Source: Conservatibacter flavescens (GTDB taxonomy: Bacteria > Pseudomonadota > Gammaproteobacteria > Enterobacterales > Pasteurellaceae). Taken from it: a DNA stretch of 64,000 nt. Under the pieces are notes generated by a model, which saw only the letters and a program-made list of their open reading frames with translations, was not told the DNA's origin and made no database searches. Positions 17,117-26,849 of this stretch are shown here, in pieces; positions within the stretch are counted from its first letter, which is position 1, and each line of letters opens with the position of its first letter. Position numbers and translations under genes: made by a program. Where the stretch lies: the NCBI RefSeq assembly GCF_002795425.1, contig NZ_PHHA01000010.1, forward strand, positions 1 through 64,000, read 5' to 3'.

Positions 17117-18787
17117 TTAATCTTGAATTTCATTTTGTAATTTTTCTACGGCATCATGACTCGCAATTTCGCGTTCTTCACCGACTAACTCTCGTAGCTT
17201 GCCTTGATGAATCAAAAACAAACGGTCAGCTAAGTAAAAATAGCTATCATCATGACTAATCGCAAAAACTGTATGGCCTTTGGCTTTAAGCAAAGGCAAT
17301 AAAACTTGGTAAAACACTCGACGAAATGTCGGATCTTGATCGGCAGCCCATTCGTCTAAAATTAGTAATGGCCGGTTTTCTAATACCGATACCAGCAAAG
17401 CAAGGCGTTTTCGCTGCCCTTGCGATAAATTAGTCGTTAAAAGCTGGTTATTTTCCACCCGCACTTTCTGCTCTAATTGCAACCTTGCTAACCATTGCCC
17501 CACTTCATAACTATCCGCAAATCCAGCTTTACCTAACAACTGGGTAAAAAGATGGAAATCGCTAAAGATGGCTGAGATTTGCGCACGATATGCTGCTCGA
17601 TTGGTTATATCAATTTCAACACCATCAACAAAAATCTTTCCGCTAGTTGGTTCAAATAACCCCGCAAGCAACATAGAAAAAGTCGATTTCCCACTACCGT
17701 TTTTGCCAATCAAAAAAGCCATTTCACCGCGCTTTAACGTTAAATTTATCGGTTCTAGATGAAACCCAACGCCACGTGTTTGTTGAGGATAATGATACGT
17801 CACATGCTCAAATCGGATTTCCTGCCAATTGATTGACAATGGCTGCTCAATATCAAAATTTGCGTGATAGGGTGCTAGCTTTAAGGTAGCAAGCTTATCT
17901 AATGCGACTTTCGCCGTTAAAATTGTAGGTAAAGCCCCGACAGCTGAAATCAATGGAGTACGCAGAAATAAAATTGTTAAGGCAATGGTTGTCGCAGTTG
18001 CTAAATCTGCCCAGTTTCGCCCTAAAGCGAGATAAAAAGTGATACCAACTGCGCCTAAAACCATTACATTAGTCCAGTTATTCGCAAAAGAATGTAAGCT
18101 ATCCGCGTAAATAGAATTAATATATTTGCTGTGAACGCTACGCTCTAATTCTTGCTCATAATACCACTTCGCGCGCGCTCGATTTAACGCAAGCTCACGA
18201 TGTCCATCAATCGCAGATTGATAATTAGCATATAAATGATCTTCCGTTTCACGAATCACATGCAAATATTTATACACTTTCTTCACAACGAAATTGCTTA
18301 CCCAAATTGTCACCCCTAACCAAAGTGCGGTCACAAAAAAGATTTTTTCTGACAAATAATAAAGATATCCACTGGCACATAATGTCAATACAGAGCCTTG
18401 CACCAACTCTGGCAAACGCACAAAGGCAATCACAATTTCCCGAATATCACTAGACAAACTGGCCAATAACTTAGCTTTCCCTAATTGATTTAAATGTTCT
18501 GTCTGAGTATCTAGAATTTGTTTCACTAACTGCTTGCGCATAATATAAACAAAACGGTGTCCAAGCGTTGTTAGACTGACTTGTGCCAACGTTGAAGTCA
18601 GTAAAAATAGTAGCAATAAACCAATAAATCCCCATAACAAACCTTGTGACAAATCTGTAGTTTGTAATAGCCGATTATTGATAAATGCCAACACGCCAAC
18701 ACCAACCCCACTAAATAAGAAAGTCAGCAACATGACACTAACCAAATGCCAACGGTAATGTTTTAACGTGTTCAAAAAAATTGCCAT
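17117..18787 (-). CDS. Cyclic-peptide/siderophore-type ABC exporter (SyrD/PvdE/YojI family)
   Basis: Fused membrane-ATPase protein of 556 residues with an N-terminal six-helix export domain (residues about 1-300). The ATPase domain has Walker A GKNGSGKST near 358, the signature LSQGQRKRLALL near 450 and Walker B PLLILDEWAADQDP. The DEWAADQDP motif and overall size are those of SyrD/PvdE/YojI half-exporters rather than importers. In siderophore loci such proteins move peptides or siderophores across the inner membrane. Here it sits directly between fhuB (0-base gap) and the receptor gene, in an operon with no siderophore synthesis gene. It may export recycled apo-siderophore after iron release; that is inference. 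Confidence 0.82.
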   Translation of the reverse strand: MAIFLNTLKHYRWHLVSVMLLTFLFSGVGVGVLAFINNRLLQTTDLSQGLLWGFIGLLLLFLLTSTLAQVSLTTLGHRFVYIMRKQLVKQILDTQTEHLNQLGKAKLLASLSSDIREIVIAFVRLPELVQGSVLTLCASGYLYYLSEKIFFVTALWLGVTIWVSNFVVKKVYKYLHVIRETEDHLYANYQSAIDGHRELALNRARAKWYYEQELERSVHSKYINSIYADSLHSFANNWTNVMVLGAVGITFYLALGRNWADLATATTIALTILFLRTPLISAVGALPTILTAKVALDKLATLKLAPYHANFDIEQPLSINWQEIRFEHVTYHYPQQTRGVGFHLEPINLTLKRGEMAFLIGKNGSGKSTFSMLLAGLFEPTSGKIFVDGVEIDITNRAAYRAQISAIFSDFHLFTQLLGKAGFADSYEVGQWLARLQLEQKVRVENNQLLTTNLSQGQRKRLALLVSVLENRPLLILDEWAADQDPTFRRVFYQVLLPLLKAKGHTVFAISHDDSYFYLADRLFLIHQGKLRELVGEEREIASHDAVEKLQNEIQD

Positions 18788-20752
18788 CTATATTTTTCTC
18801 ATCATGACTAAAAAATATGCGCCACCCAATAATGTGACCACTAAACCTGCTGGTACCTCGTAAGGAAATAACCATTGGCGGCCAATCCAATCTGCAAGCA
18901 CCATCATACCTCCTCCAATCAATGCGGACACCAAAATTTGTTGAGGCACTTTATACGCACCTAAAAAGCGTGCAAGGTGAGGAACGAATAAACCAATAAA
19001 GCTGAGTGGACCAATAATCAATGTTGCCAGAGCGGTCAATATGGCGGAAAAAAAGATCAAAATCCACCGCACTTTTTTTAAGTTTAAGCCTAACGCTTGT
19101 GCCATAGGGGCTTGTAGCGCTAATAACGCTAACCAGCGACTAAATAGAAAACTGATAAGGAATAATGTTAGGCTCAATATAAAAAAAGGTAAGGCAAAGT
19201 CCGCATTAATATGCTGAGTTGATCCCGTTGCCCATGAAATAAACTGGGTTGCTCGAGGATCGCCACCAGCAATAGCAAGACGTTGTAATGTATCAAATAA
19301 CGCAGAGAGAGAAATCCCTGTTAATAACACTTTTTCGGGTAACATGCCATTACGCTGATTAATTGATGACAACACAAATAACGCCAATAATGCCCCGCCA
19401 ATTCCCGCTAACCAAAACCATTGTATGGCCTGAGTGGAGAATAAAAATAGCACAAGTAAGATACCCATACCCGTTCCCGAAGAAACCCCCAATAATTCAG
19501 GGCTCGCCATTGGATTGAGGGTCAAGCGTTGTAACAATACGCCCGCAACCGCCAGTAAGATACCCACGCCTATTGCGACCATGACTCGTGGATAACGCAA
19601 TTGCCACAATACCGCTTGTAAATCATCATTAACTTGCCAATGCCAACCCTCTCCGCCTTGTCCTGCCCATAATGCTAAGACACAAATAGCAATAACAATT
19701 AGGCATAAAATCCCTAAAAAGTGCGGTGAAAATCGACGAATTTTTTCTGGCATTTGTTCGACTAAACGCCCTGAATGTGGCATCGCACGAAACATCAACC
19801 ATAATAGCAAAGGCGTACCTAACAATGCTGTCACCGCGCCAGTTGGTAAATTGATCCCTTTCCATAAGCTTAAAAATTGTAGGGAGACATCTGTAACGCC
19901 TAATAATAAGGCCCCTGTTACAAAAGAAGCTATTAACTGGAATGTAAAAGTACGTATCCCCAATTGACGTACAATCGTTGCGGAAGCCAAGCCAATAAAA
20001 CCAAGCATCCCGACTGAACTCACGACACAAGCGATTAAGTAAGAAGCCACCATCACACCAATAAAACGTAGACGGTTGACCGGCACCCCCAAACTCACCG
20101 CATTACTTTCATTTAATGACAAAATCGTTAACGGGCGTAAAAAAGCCGAAATAATCATGCCCATTAATAAAATTTGCAAACTTAACCATTGGCTATCATG
20201 CCAAGATTCTTGTACTAATGAACCAGCGCCCCACTGCGCCAATCCTCTTGACTCTTCGGGATAAAATAACAACATTAAAGCCGAAAATGCCCCAAAATAA
20301 AGGTTCAATACTAAGCCTGCTAAAATCAATAACAAAGGCGATAAACTTTTGCGCCATGCTAAGCAAAACACGAAAAACAAGCTAATAAACGCTCCAACTA
20401 ACGCAATGATACTACTTCCGAAATCCAGCCAACTCGGTACAAAAATTGCCGTTAAAAATAGAGTTAATTGAGCGCCACTACTAATACCTAGCGTGTTATC
20501 TGATGCCAATGGATTCGCCATAACTTGTTGCAGCAATAAACTTGCAAACCCTAACGCGCCACCAGCCAATAAAGCCATCACAACACGAGGCAAGGTATAA
20601 CTTTGAATCAATAATAACTCGAGGTTATCCGTTGACTGAAATAGTTGAAAAATACTGACACCATCAGGCAATTGCACACCAAATAATCCGACACTCAACC
20701 CGACAAATAGTGCAAACAAACCATAAAAAAACATATTCATTGGTTTTACCAT
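18788..20752 (-). CDS. fhuB: Ferric hydroxamate ABC transporter permease FhuB
   Basis: Integral membrane protein of 654 residues. It is a fusion of two FecCD-type permease halves (about 1-325 and 335-654), each with about ten helices. The doubled length is the hallmark of FhuB. Duplicated blocks include SLPRVVMALLAGGALGFA-like and LRYPRVMVAIGVGILLAVAG, GISSGAQLTLF and GVSSGTGMGILL, and LGFIGLASATIVR and LSFIGLFVPHLAR. It carries ferric hydroxamates across the inner membrane with FhuC and FhuD. Its start overlaps the end of fhuD by 7 bases, and the exporter gene begins at the base after its stop codon. Confidence 0.92.
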   Translation of the reverse strand: MVKPMNMFFYGLFALFVGLSVGLFGVQLPDGVSIFQLFQSTDNLELLLIQSYTLPRVVMALLAGGALGFASLLLQQVMANPLASDNTLGISSGAQLTLFLTAIFVPSWLDFGSSIIALVGAFISLFFVFCLAWRKSLSPLLLILAGLVLNLYFGAFSALMLLFYPEESRGLAQWGAGSLVQESWHDSQWLSLQILLMGMIISAFLRPLTILSLNESNAVSLGVPVNRLRFIGVMVASYLIACVVSSVGMLGFIGLASATIVRQLGIRTFTFQLIASFVTGALLLGVTDVSLQFLSLWKGINLPTGAVTALLGTPLLLWLMFRAMPHSGRLVEQMPEKIRRFSPHFLGILCLIVIAICVLALWAGQGGEGWHWQVNDDLQAVLWQLRYPRVMVAIGVGILLAVAGVLLQRLTLNPMASPELLGVSSGTGMGILLVLFLFSTQAIQWFWLAGIGGALLALFVLSSINQRNGMLPEKVLLTGISLSALFDTLQRLAIAGGDPRATQFISWATGSTQHINADFALPFFILSLTLFLISFLFSRWLALLALQAPMAQALGLNLKKVRWILIFFSAILTALATLIIGPLSFIGLFVPHLARFLGAYKVPQQILVSALIGGGMMVLADWIGRQWLFPYEVPAGLVVTLLGGAYFLVMMRKI

Positions 20753-21630
20753 GCCTCACCCCCATGTTGCAGGGAAGCCACAAACACTTCCGCAAAACGT
20801 AACGCTGAAGGCACACCCCCAAAAGTCCAAATTGCGGGTAAAATCAGTGTATTTTGCGATAAAGGCAAATGTTGCCACAAGGTATTATGTGTCATGGCTT
20901 GAGCGATATTAGAGGGATAAGGTTTCACTACCACAAAACGACTTTCACTCGGTAACTGTGCTAATTGTGCAATGGTGATCGTTTCAAATCCCCAATGGTT
21001 ATGTGTGCCATTCCATGCATTTTGGAAACCCAGCTGTCGTAATACCTCTCCAAAGAGGCTATTTTCTCCGTAAATTCGTAAATGACGAGTATCAATAAAC
21101 TGCACTAATGCAATAGGACGTTGAATAAACGGTGTCGCTTGTTGACGAAGTGCGGTCAATTTTTGTGAAAATTCTTGTAATAATGTCACCGCACTTTCCG
21201 GACGATCAATCAATTTTGCTACCTCATATGTTGCATTCTTCACATTTTGCCAAGCATTTCCGGGCGCATAAAAATCGACATTCTTGACCGTACCAAACTG
21301 CGATAAGGTGGATTGTGACCCAGCGTAAAATGAGGTATTAATAAAATACAATGACTGCCCTTTTGTCTGATAGGCTAACCAAGCTAATTGTTCTAGGTTA
21401 GGTTGATGACGAATGCCTAAATCTAAGATTGTTGTTGGTAATTGTGGCTCAACTACCCATTTTTGATAACCAGCCACATCACCGATAGCCACCGGTTTTT
21501 CACCCAAAGCAATTAATGTTTCTGCCACAGTCCAATCTAAAGTCGCATATTGTCTTTCCGTCGCACTGGTAGCCGCGACACTCAGGCAAGAAAGGAAAAG
21601 TGCGGTCAGTATGAAATAAATTTTTTTCAT
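20746..21630 (-). CDS. fhuD: Ferric hydroxamate periplasmic binding protein FhuD
   Basis: Class III periplasmic binding protein of 294 residues. A signal peptide (ending SATA/ATSA) is followed by a mature part with LDWTVAETLIALGEKPVAI, LDLGIRHQPNLEQL, and the C-terminal lobe LPAIWTFGGVPSALRFAEVF. The conserved GGVPSA segment and the fused permease partner identify it as FhuD rather than a haem or citrate binder. It binds ferric hydroxamates released by the receptor at 15008-17092. Its ATG overlaps the fhuC stop in a TAATG arrangement, implying coupled translation. Confidence 0.88.
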   Translation of the reverse strand: MKKIYFILTALFLSCLSVAATSATERQYATLDWTVAETLIALGEKPVAIGDVAGYQKWVVEPQLPTTILDLGIRHQPNLEQLAWLAYQTKGQSLYFINTSFYAGSQSTLSQFGTVKNVDFYAPGNAWQNVKNATYEVAKLIDRPESAVTLLQEFSQKLTALRQQATPFIQRPIALVQFIDTRHLRIYGENSLFGEVLRQLGFQNAWNGTHNHWGFETITIAQLAQLPSESRFVVVKPYPSNIAQAMTHNTLWQHLPLSQNTLILPAIWTFGGVPSALRFAEVFVASLQHGGEAW

Positions 21631-22394
21631 TAATAAAAACTCACCGGCCGCCCCGTTTTGGGATGTGGCATGACATTGAGTTCAATACCATAAATAGATT
21701 GTAGTGATGATGTATTGACTATCTGTGCTGCATTCCCCTGCGCTAATAGTTTACCACTATGTAATGCGATCAGATGATCACAGAAATATGATGCCAAATT
21801 AATATCATGAATCACAATCACAACGCCTAATCCTAATTCTCGACTCAATTGATGAATCAATTGCATCACCTCTACTTGATGGGCAATATCAAGAGCAGCC
21901 AAAGGTTCATCAAGCAATAAAAATTGGCTTTGCTGTGCCAATAACATGGCCAGCCAAATACGTGAACGCTCACCACCGGATAATGTATCAACCAGTTGAT
22001 CAGCAAATTTGAAAGTATCTGTTAGGGACATTGCCTGCTCAATAACCTGTTTATCGGTTTCAGTTTGACGACCAAATAAACCATTCCACGCATAACGCCC
22101 CATCGCGATGAGCTCCCGTGAAGTTAACTGTGTACTTGTTGGCAAATGTTGTGGTAAATAGGCCACTTGTTTCGCAAATTCACGACTACTCCATTGCTGG
22201 ATAGGCGTATTATTCACTAAAATGTCTCCCGAGCTTAACGGCTGCTGACGCGCCATTAATTTGATTAATGTCGATTTACCCGAACCATTATGGCCAATCA
22301 AGCCATATACTTTTCCTTGTTCAAACGCCAAATCTACTGGGTGCAATAACATGCGGTGAGGAAGGGAAAAAGAAACCTGCTTTAACTGAAACAT
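21630..22394 (-). CDS. fhuC: Ferric hydroxamate ABC transporter ATPase FhuC
   Basis: ATPase of 254 residues. Walker A GHNGSGKST is at about residues 34-42, the signature DTLSGGERSRIWLAM near 138, Walker B LLLDEPLAALD near 160 and the switch histidine in VIVIHDINLAS. The ending TGRPVSFY is similar to other FhuC proteins. It energises FhuB. It is the first gene of the five-gene operon, with GGGGG near the start and a good sigma-70 promoter at 22428-22456. The nearest Fur-like sequence is weak (about 8 of 14), so iron control is not evident by eye. Confidence 0.92.
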   Translation of the reverse strand: MFQLKQVSFSLPHRMLLHPVDLAFEQGKVYGLIGHNGSGKSTLIKLMARQQPLSSGDILVNNTPIQQWSSREFAKQVAYLPQHLPTSTQLTSRELIAMGRYAWNGLFGRQTETDKQVIEQAMSLTDTFKFADQLVDTLSGGERSRIWLAMLLAQQSQFLLLDEPLAALDIAHQVEVMQLIHQLSRELGLGVVIVIHDINLASYFCDHLIALHSGKLLAQGNAAQIVNTSSLQSIYGIELNVMPHPKTGRPVSFY

Positions 22395-22427
22395 ATGCCC
22401 CCAAGATTGACGGAAAAAGATGGCGAG

Positions 22428-22456
22428 ATTCTATCCTTAAATGCGAACGATTTCAA
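22428..22456 (-). promoter_or_regulatory. Probable promoter of the fhu operon
   Basis: Minus-strand TTGAAA (22451-22456), exactly 17 bases, then TAGAAT (22428-22433), 34 bases before the fhuC ATG. Each hexamer differs from consensus at one or two positions. Confidence 0.6.
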
Positions 22457-22475
22457 TTTAAATACACATTATAGA

Positions 22476-22507
22476 GCAAAAAAAATAGGCGCGTATAACG
22501 CGCCTAT
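22476..22507 (-). terminator. Terminator of marC
   Basis: ATAGGCGCG (22485-22493) pairs perfectly with CGCGCCTAT (22499-22507). On the minus strand the stem is followed by an eight-base U run. It separates marC from the fhu operon downstream on the same strand. Confidence 0.9.
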
Positions 22508-22523
22508 GGAAACTCGACATCTA

Positions 22524-23141
22524 TCAACTGACTTGAGTAAAGAAATCTCGGATACCCACTAACATATTATTAATCGCAACTGCAGCCAAAATCAGTCCCA
22601 TAACACGACTAATCACAGCCGCCCCCGTATTACCAATGATTCGTTGAATCTTATTAGCCGCGAGGAATAATAAGTAAGTAATTAATAACACTGACAACAT
22701 AATCAATGCGGTAAATGATTGATCGAGCAAACTAAAACGATGGTTATCCGTTAATAACACAATTGCCATCATCGCACCTGGTGATGCAATGGAAGGCACC
22801 GCTAGAGGATATACCGCCAACTCACTTAAACTTGAAGAGAGACGAATCTCTTGTTCTGGTTTACTTTCACCAAAAATCATCGTTAATGCAAACAATAACA
22901 AGACCAAACCGCCGGCGATCTGAAATGCTGTAAGCGGAATTTGCATTGCTTCAAGTAAAAATTGTCCTGCGACTAAAAAGAAAATTAAAATACCCGCTGA
23001 AATTAAAATGGCGTTACGGGCAATTTTTCGACGATCATCAACCGGTAATCCAACTGTTTTCGCTAAGTAAACAGGAACAGAACCAATGGGGTCAATAACC
23101 GCCCAAAGAACAACAAATTGAACAATAAGTGAATCAAACAT
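22524..23141 (-). CDS. MarC-family integral membrane protein
   Basis: Inner-membrane protein of 205 residues with six hydrophobic helices, of the MarC/YchE/YhgN family. Family marks are IDPIGSVPVYLA near residue 17, the conserved PLAVPSIASPGAMMAI near 113 and the C-terminal GAAVISRVMGLILAAVAIN. The function of the family is unknown; an early claim for multiple antibiotic resistance was not supported. It is a single gene with its own terminator, divergent from yheS. Confidence 0.85.
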   Translation of the reverse strand: MFDSLIVQFVVLWAVIDPIGSVPVYLAKTVGLPVDDRRKIARNAILISAGILIFFLVAGQFLLEAMQIPLTAFQIAGGLVLLLFALTMIFGESKPEQEIRLSSSLSELAVYPLAVPSIASPGAMMAIVLLTDNHRFSLLDQSFTALIMLSVLLITYLLFLAANKIQRIIGNTGAAVISRVMGLILAAVAINNMLVGIRDFFTQVS

Positions 23142-23221
23142 TTGGCAAACTCAATAAAATAGAAAATAATAAGCAAAAGTAACAGAGTTTAATTATATTA
23201 CAACAAAGCGAAGTATAGATA

Positions 23222-25153
23222 ATGATTTTTTTCACAAATTTAACCTTAAAACGCGGGCAAGTTGAATTACTACAACAAGCAAATGCAACGATCAACCCTG
23301 GCCAAAAAGTTGGGCTTGTCGGTAAAAATGGATGTGGAAAATCCAGTTTATTTGCTTTACTCAAAAACGAAATGTCTGCCGAAAGTGGCGACATTAAATA
23401 TCCAGCCAATTGGTCTATCTCATGGGTAAACCAAGAAACGCCAGCCTTAGATATTTCCGCCTTAGACTATGTAATTGAAGGCGACCGAGAATATTGCCGC
23501 TTACAACAAGCACTTTCACAAGCGAATCAACATAATGATGGTGAACAAATTGCACATATACATGCCCAACTCGATACCATCAATGCTTGGACGATTCAAG
23601 CACGCGCTTCTGCGTTATTACACGGTTTAGGCTTTGAACAAGCGCAATTAACCCATTCCGTTAAGTCCTTTTCCGGAGGGTGGCGTATGCGTTTAAATCT
23701 TGCTCAAGCGCTACTTTGTCCCTCAGATCTCTTGTTATTAGATGAACCCACGAACCATCTAGACTTAGATGCGGTTATCTGGTTGGAGCGCTGGCTAGTA
23801 AACTATCCCGGCACATTAATTCTGATTTCTCACGATCGCGATTTTCTGGATCCCATTGTAAATAAAATCTTGCACATTGAAAATCAGCAACTCAATGAAT
23901 ACACCGGTGATTATTCTTCATTTGAAATTCAACGTACCACAAAATTGGCACAACACAATGCACTTTATCGGCAACAGCAACAAAAAATTACACACTTACA
24001 AAAATATATCGATCGCTTTAAAGCCAAAGCAAGCAAAGCAAAACAAGCACAAAGTCGAGTCAAAGCACTCGAACGAATGGAGCTAATTGCGCCAGCTTAT
24101 GTCGATACGCCTTTTCATTTTGAATTTCGCGCGCCCCTTGCCTTACCCAATCCATTATTAATGATGGAACAAGTGAGTGCCGGATATCACAATCAACACA
24201 ACGAAGATCATGTAGAAATCCTACAAAAAATTAAACTGAATTTAGTGCCGGGATCTCGCATCGGTTTATTAGGGAAAAACGGCGCCGGAAAATCCACATT
24301 AATCAAGTTATTAGCCGGTGAGTTAGCTCCGCTATCCGGCCATATTCAATTGGCAAAAGGTGTGCAATTAGGCTATTTTGCTCAACATCAACTCGATACA
24401 CTTCGCGCTGATGAATCTGCCTTATGGCATTTACAAAAGCTTGCACCCCAGCACACCGAACAACAATTACGTGATTACCTTGGCCAATTTGCCTTTCATG
24501 GTGATAAAGTCCATCAAACAGTACACCACTTTTCTGGTGGTGAAAAAGCACGATTAGTACTGGCCCTGATTATTTGGCAGCGACCAAATTTATTACTGCT
24601 AGATGAGCCAACCAACCATCTTGATTTAGATATGCGACAAGCCCTGACTGAGGCCTTAGTCGATTATCAAGGGTCGTTAGTTATAGTCTCCCATGATCGA
24701 CACTTATTACGTAATACCGTCGATGAATTTTATCTCGTCCATGATAAGCAAGTCGAAGAATTTAAAGGCGATTTAGACGACTATCAAAAATGGCTTAATG
24801 AGGTAAACAATGGTAATCATGCGGTTAAAAACCAAGAAAATGAACTCAAAATAAAAGAAAACTCCCATGAAAATCGAAAAGATCAGAAACGTCGGGAAGC
24901 AGAATTACGCCAACAAACCGCACCAATTCGTAAAAAAATTGTCCAACTAGAAAACCTAATGGATACGCTTTCAGCACAATTAGCGGACATTGAAACTCAG
25001 CTAGCCGATACGGATTTGTATTTAGCAGAAAATAAAGAAAAACTCACCGCACTTTTGGCACAACAAACAGAAAATAAAAAATCACAAGAAAATACCGAAA
25101 CACAATGGTTGAGCTTACAGGAAGAATTGGAACAAATATTAGGAGAAGCATAA
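23222..25153 (+). CDS. yheS: ABC-F family ATPase YheS
   Basis: Soluble ABC-F protein of 643 residues with two ATPase domains and no membrane segment. First domain: Walker A GKNGCGKS near residue 36, signature FSGGWRMR, Walker B LLLLDEPTNHLDLDA. Second: GKNGAGKST near 351, FSGGEKAR, LLLLDEPTNHLDLDM. The linker is basic and coiled (YIDRFKAKASKAKQAQSR) and the C-terminal arm from about residue 535 is a charged coiled coil. ABC-F proteins act at the ribosomal E site to rescue stalled translation. Sequence follows E. coli YheS throughout. Its stop overlaps the emrE start (TAATG), so the two are co-translated. Confidence 0.92.
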   Translation: MIFFTNLTLKRGQVELLQQANATINPGQKVGLVGKNGCGKSSLFALLKNEMSAESGDIKYPANWSISWVNQETPALDISALDYVIEGDREYCRLQQALSQANQHNDGEQIAHIHAQLDTINAWTIQARASALLHGLGFEQAQLTHSVKSFSGGWRMRLNLAQALLCPSDLLLLDEPTNHLDLDAVIWLERWLVNYPGTLILISHDRDFLDPIVNKILHIENQQLNEYTGDYSSFEIQRTTKLAQHNALYRQQQQKITHLQKYIDRFKAKASKAKQAQSRVKALERMELIAPAYVDTPFHFEFRAPLALPNPLLMMEQVSAGYHNQHNEDHVEILQKIKLNLVPGSRIGLLGKNGAGKSTLIKLLAGELAPLSGHIQLAKGVQLGYFAQHQLDTLRADESALWHLQKLAPQHTEQQLRDYLGQFAFHGDKVHQTVHHFSGGEKARLVLALIIWQRPNLLLLDEPTNHLDLDMRQALTEALVDYQGSLVIVSHDRHLLRNTVDEFYLVHDKQVEEFKGDLDDYQKWLNEVNNGNHAVKNQENELKIKENSHENRKDQKRREAELRQQTAPIRKKIVQLENLMDTLSAQLADIETQLADTDLYLAENKEKLTALLAQQTENKKSQENTETQWLSLQEELEQILGEA

Positions 25154-25482
25154 TGACGTGGATATTACTCACTATTTCAATTGTGATTGAGGTTATCGCA
25201 ACCAGCTTATTAAACGCAAGTGCAGGCTTTACGAGACCTTGGCATACCGCTGGTGCGTTGTCCTTATACGCCCTTTCCTTTTATTTTGCCTCAAAAGTGA
25301 TGACTATGTTGCCCGTGGGCATCGTGTATGCCATTTGGTCCGGTATGGGAATTGTTCTTATCTCAGCGGTGGGAGTAATTTGGTTTAAACAAAAACTCGA
25401 TGTCGCCGCCATTATCGGGATAGCACTAATCATAAGCGGGGTAGCGGTGATTAATCTGTTTTCAAAAAGTAGTGTGCATTAA
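25153..25482 (+). CDS. Small multidrug resistance efflux protein (EmrE-like)
   Basis: Four-helix inner-membrane protein of 109 residues, SMR family. The essential membrane glutamate is Glu13 in ISIVIEVIATSLL. The blocks YAIWSGMGIVLIS and IIGIALIISGVAVINLFS match EmrE/Qac-type pumps that export lipophilic cations by proton exchange as antiparallel dimers. The start is the ATG at 25153 inside the yheS stop codon; a longer in-frame reading into yheS (25105) adds no family sequence and is rejected. A guanidinium-type (Gdx) function is less likely from the WSGMG motif but not excluded. Confidence 0.88.
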   Translation: MTWILLTISIVIEVIATSLLNASAGFTRPWHTAGALSLYALSFYFASKVMTMLPVGIVYAIWSGMGIVLISAVGVIWFKQKLDVAAIIGIALIISGVAVINLFSKSSVH

Positions 25483-25497
25483 AGTAAACATAATTAG

Positions 25498-25518
25498 AGG
25501 GTTATCTTAGATAACCCT
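25498..25518. terminator. Hairpin between emrE and hipA
   Basis: AGGGTTATC (25498-25506) and GATAACCCT (25510-25518) pair perfectly across a three-base loop, shortly after emrE and before the convergent hipA end. There is no U-tract directly after it on the plus strand, so efficiency is uncertain. Confidence 0.55.
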
Positions 25519-25586
25519 ACTCCCCTTAACCTATTCTAATTAGTATTTACGCTAATCTAGTACCGCCTCAACATTGACAAAGCCAC

Positions 25587-26849
25587 CTACCCTAACCACG
25601 CCTTATGCACCTGATAAACACGATTTATCTCACGTTGTATCATCTGTGCAGTTTGTTTATGAATGCCAAGCTGGCTAGACACCGCCCCAAAATCAATTGC
25701 GCTTACAACCTGCTCAATATCCGCCCGAGCCTGTGCCCAGCTGTCGTATCCTGCTTGTGTCGCCAGTTGCTCTATTGCTTTTTTGGGTACTTGCTTACCA
25801 AAGCCAGCAAACGCTGTAGAATGCTCGCCAAATCGGGTTGGGCTAAAAGTAATATCATAACAAGGGCTAGGCTGCCAGTTCCCCGCATCATCTTGAATAA
25901 AGGAGAAATTTTTACTGTGGTCGTCTTGATTAAGCGTCAATAAATTAAAAACCGCTCGTCTAAATTGCAATTTCCCCACTTCTGAAGATTTACACAGCAG
26001 ACGGCTCAGCTTAATAAAATCTACATAATCCAGCGCGGGCAGACGAAAATCCAAGCCTAAAAGCCCAGCGACACTATGCACATGATAGCGACCTTGCCAG
26101 TTGGTATAATCAAAACGCTTAAGCGCAAGCCAATGGCTATCATCAGTATGAATCAGCTGATGAGTAACAGGCTGCAGCCCTGCCTTAGCCGCCATCATCA
26201 AATACGCAGCCTCGCACAGCCCCTCTTCATGCCCGAGCGGTAGATTTTTGGAAGTAAACTTCACAATCCACGCCTCATCATCCACTTTAGGGCTAGTGCG
26301 GCACGTTCGACTGTCCACGCCATTCATAAAAATCTGCGCCTTAGGCCTTGCACCGCCTGAACTGCCTGTCAAGAGCAGTGATTTTAGCAGCTCATCAATC
26401 TCCCCATCAAATACCGCCTGCGCCTGCTTACCAAGCTCTGCAAGATCTAGGCTATCTTCTGTATTTGGCTGGGACATAACAGGTTCAAATGCTAATGCGC
26501 CAATACCTCGCTCGCCCACAAAAGCAAGTCTGTCCATCGGCGTGATACGGTGAGGCAAAATCCCTTGAGTGCGAAAATATCTGTCTTGCAGCATAAGACC
26601 CCAGCCATCGGGCAAACTGTCGGCAAAGACCCCATGCAGCCCTGAAAATGCGGTACTTGTCGCCAGTTGTGGCGCTAAGGTATCGGTCAAATCAAAGGGG
26701 GATAAATTGCCAAATCTGCTGACATAATCAGAATCATAGGCAAAATACACTCCCTGCTGGTTTTGCGCCAACTGCCCAGCCAGCACCTTATTACCATCAG
26801 ACAATCGGCGATACACCGTCAATTTGCAAATCGGCTCAAAAGCGCTCAT
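25587..26849 (-). CDS. hipA: HipA-type serine/threonine kinase toxin
   Basis: Toxin kinase of 420 residues. The N-terminal HipA subdomain (couple_hipA) has FGNLSPFDLT and GLHGVFADSLPDGWG. The kinase core has the glycine-rich ejectable loop TGSSGGARPKAQ near residue 162, the catalytic loop LNQDDHSKNFSF near 309 and the metal-binding CYDITFSP near 333. E. coli HipA phosphorylates glutamyl-tRNA synthetase and causes dormancy; the target here is unknown. The start overlaps the end of the antitoxin gene by 14 bases. The region shows no uptake sequence and has a distinct, more GC-rich codon style than its neighbours, suggesting acquisition. Confidence 0.9.
   Translation of the reverse strand: MSAFEPICKLTVYRRLSDGNKVLAGQLAQNQQGVYFAYDSDYVSRFGNLSPFDLTDTLAPQLATSTAFSGLHGVFADSLPDGWGLMLQDRYFRTQGILPHRITPMDRLAFVGERGIGALAFEPVMSQPNTEDSLDLAELGKQAQAVFDGEIDELLKSLLLTGSSGGARPKAQIFMNGVDSRTCRTSPKVDDEAWIVKFTSKNLPLGHEEGLCEAAYLMMAAKAGLQPVTHQLIHTDDSHWLALKRFDYTNWQGRYHVHSVAGLLGLDFRLPALDYVDFIKLSRLLCKSSEVGKLQFRRAVFNLLTLNQDDHSKNFSFIQDDAGNWQPSPCYDITFSPTRFGEHSTAFAGFGKQVPKKAIEQLATQAGYDSWAQARADIEQVVSAIDFGAVSSQLGIHKQTAQMIQREINRVYQVHKAWLG

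Noticed and set aside
22395-22475. Fur box upstream of fhuC
   Set aside because: The best alignment (TGCGAACGATTTCAA) matches only about 8 of 14 positions, too weak to call despite the iron-related genes.
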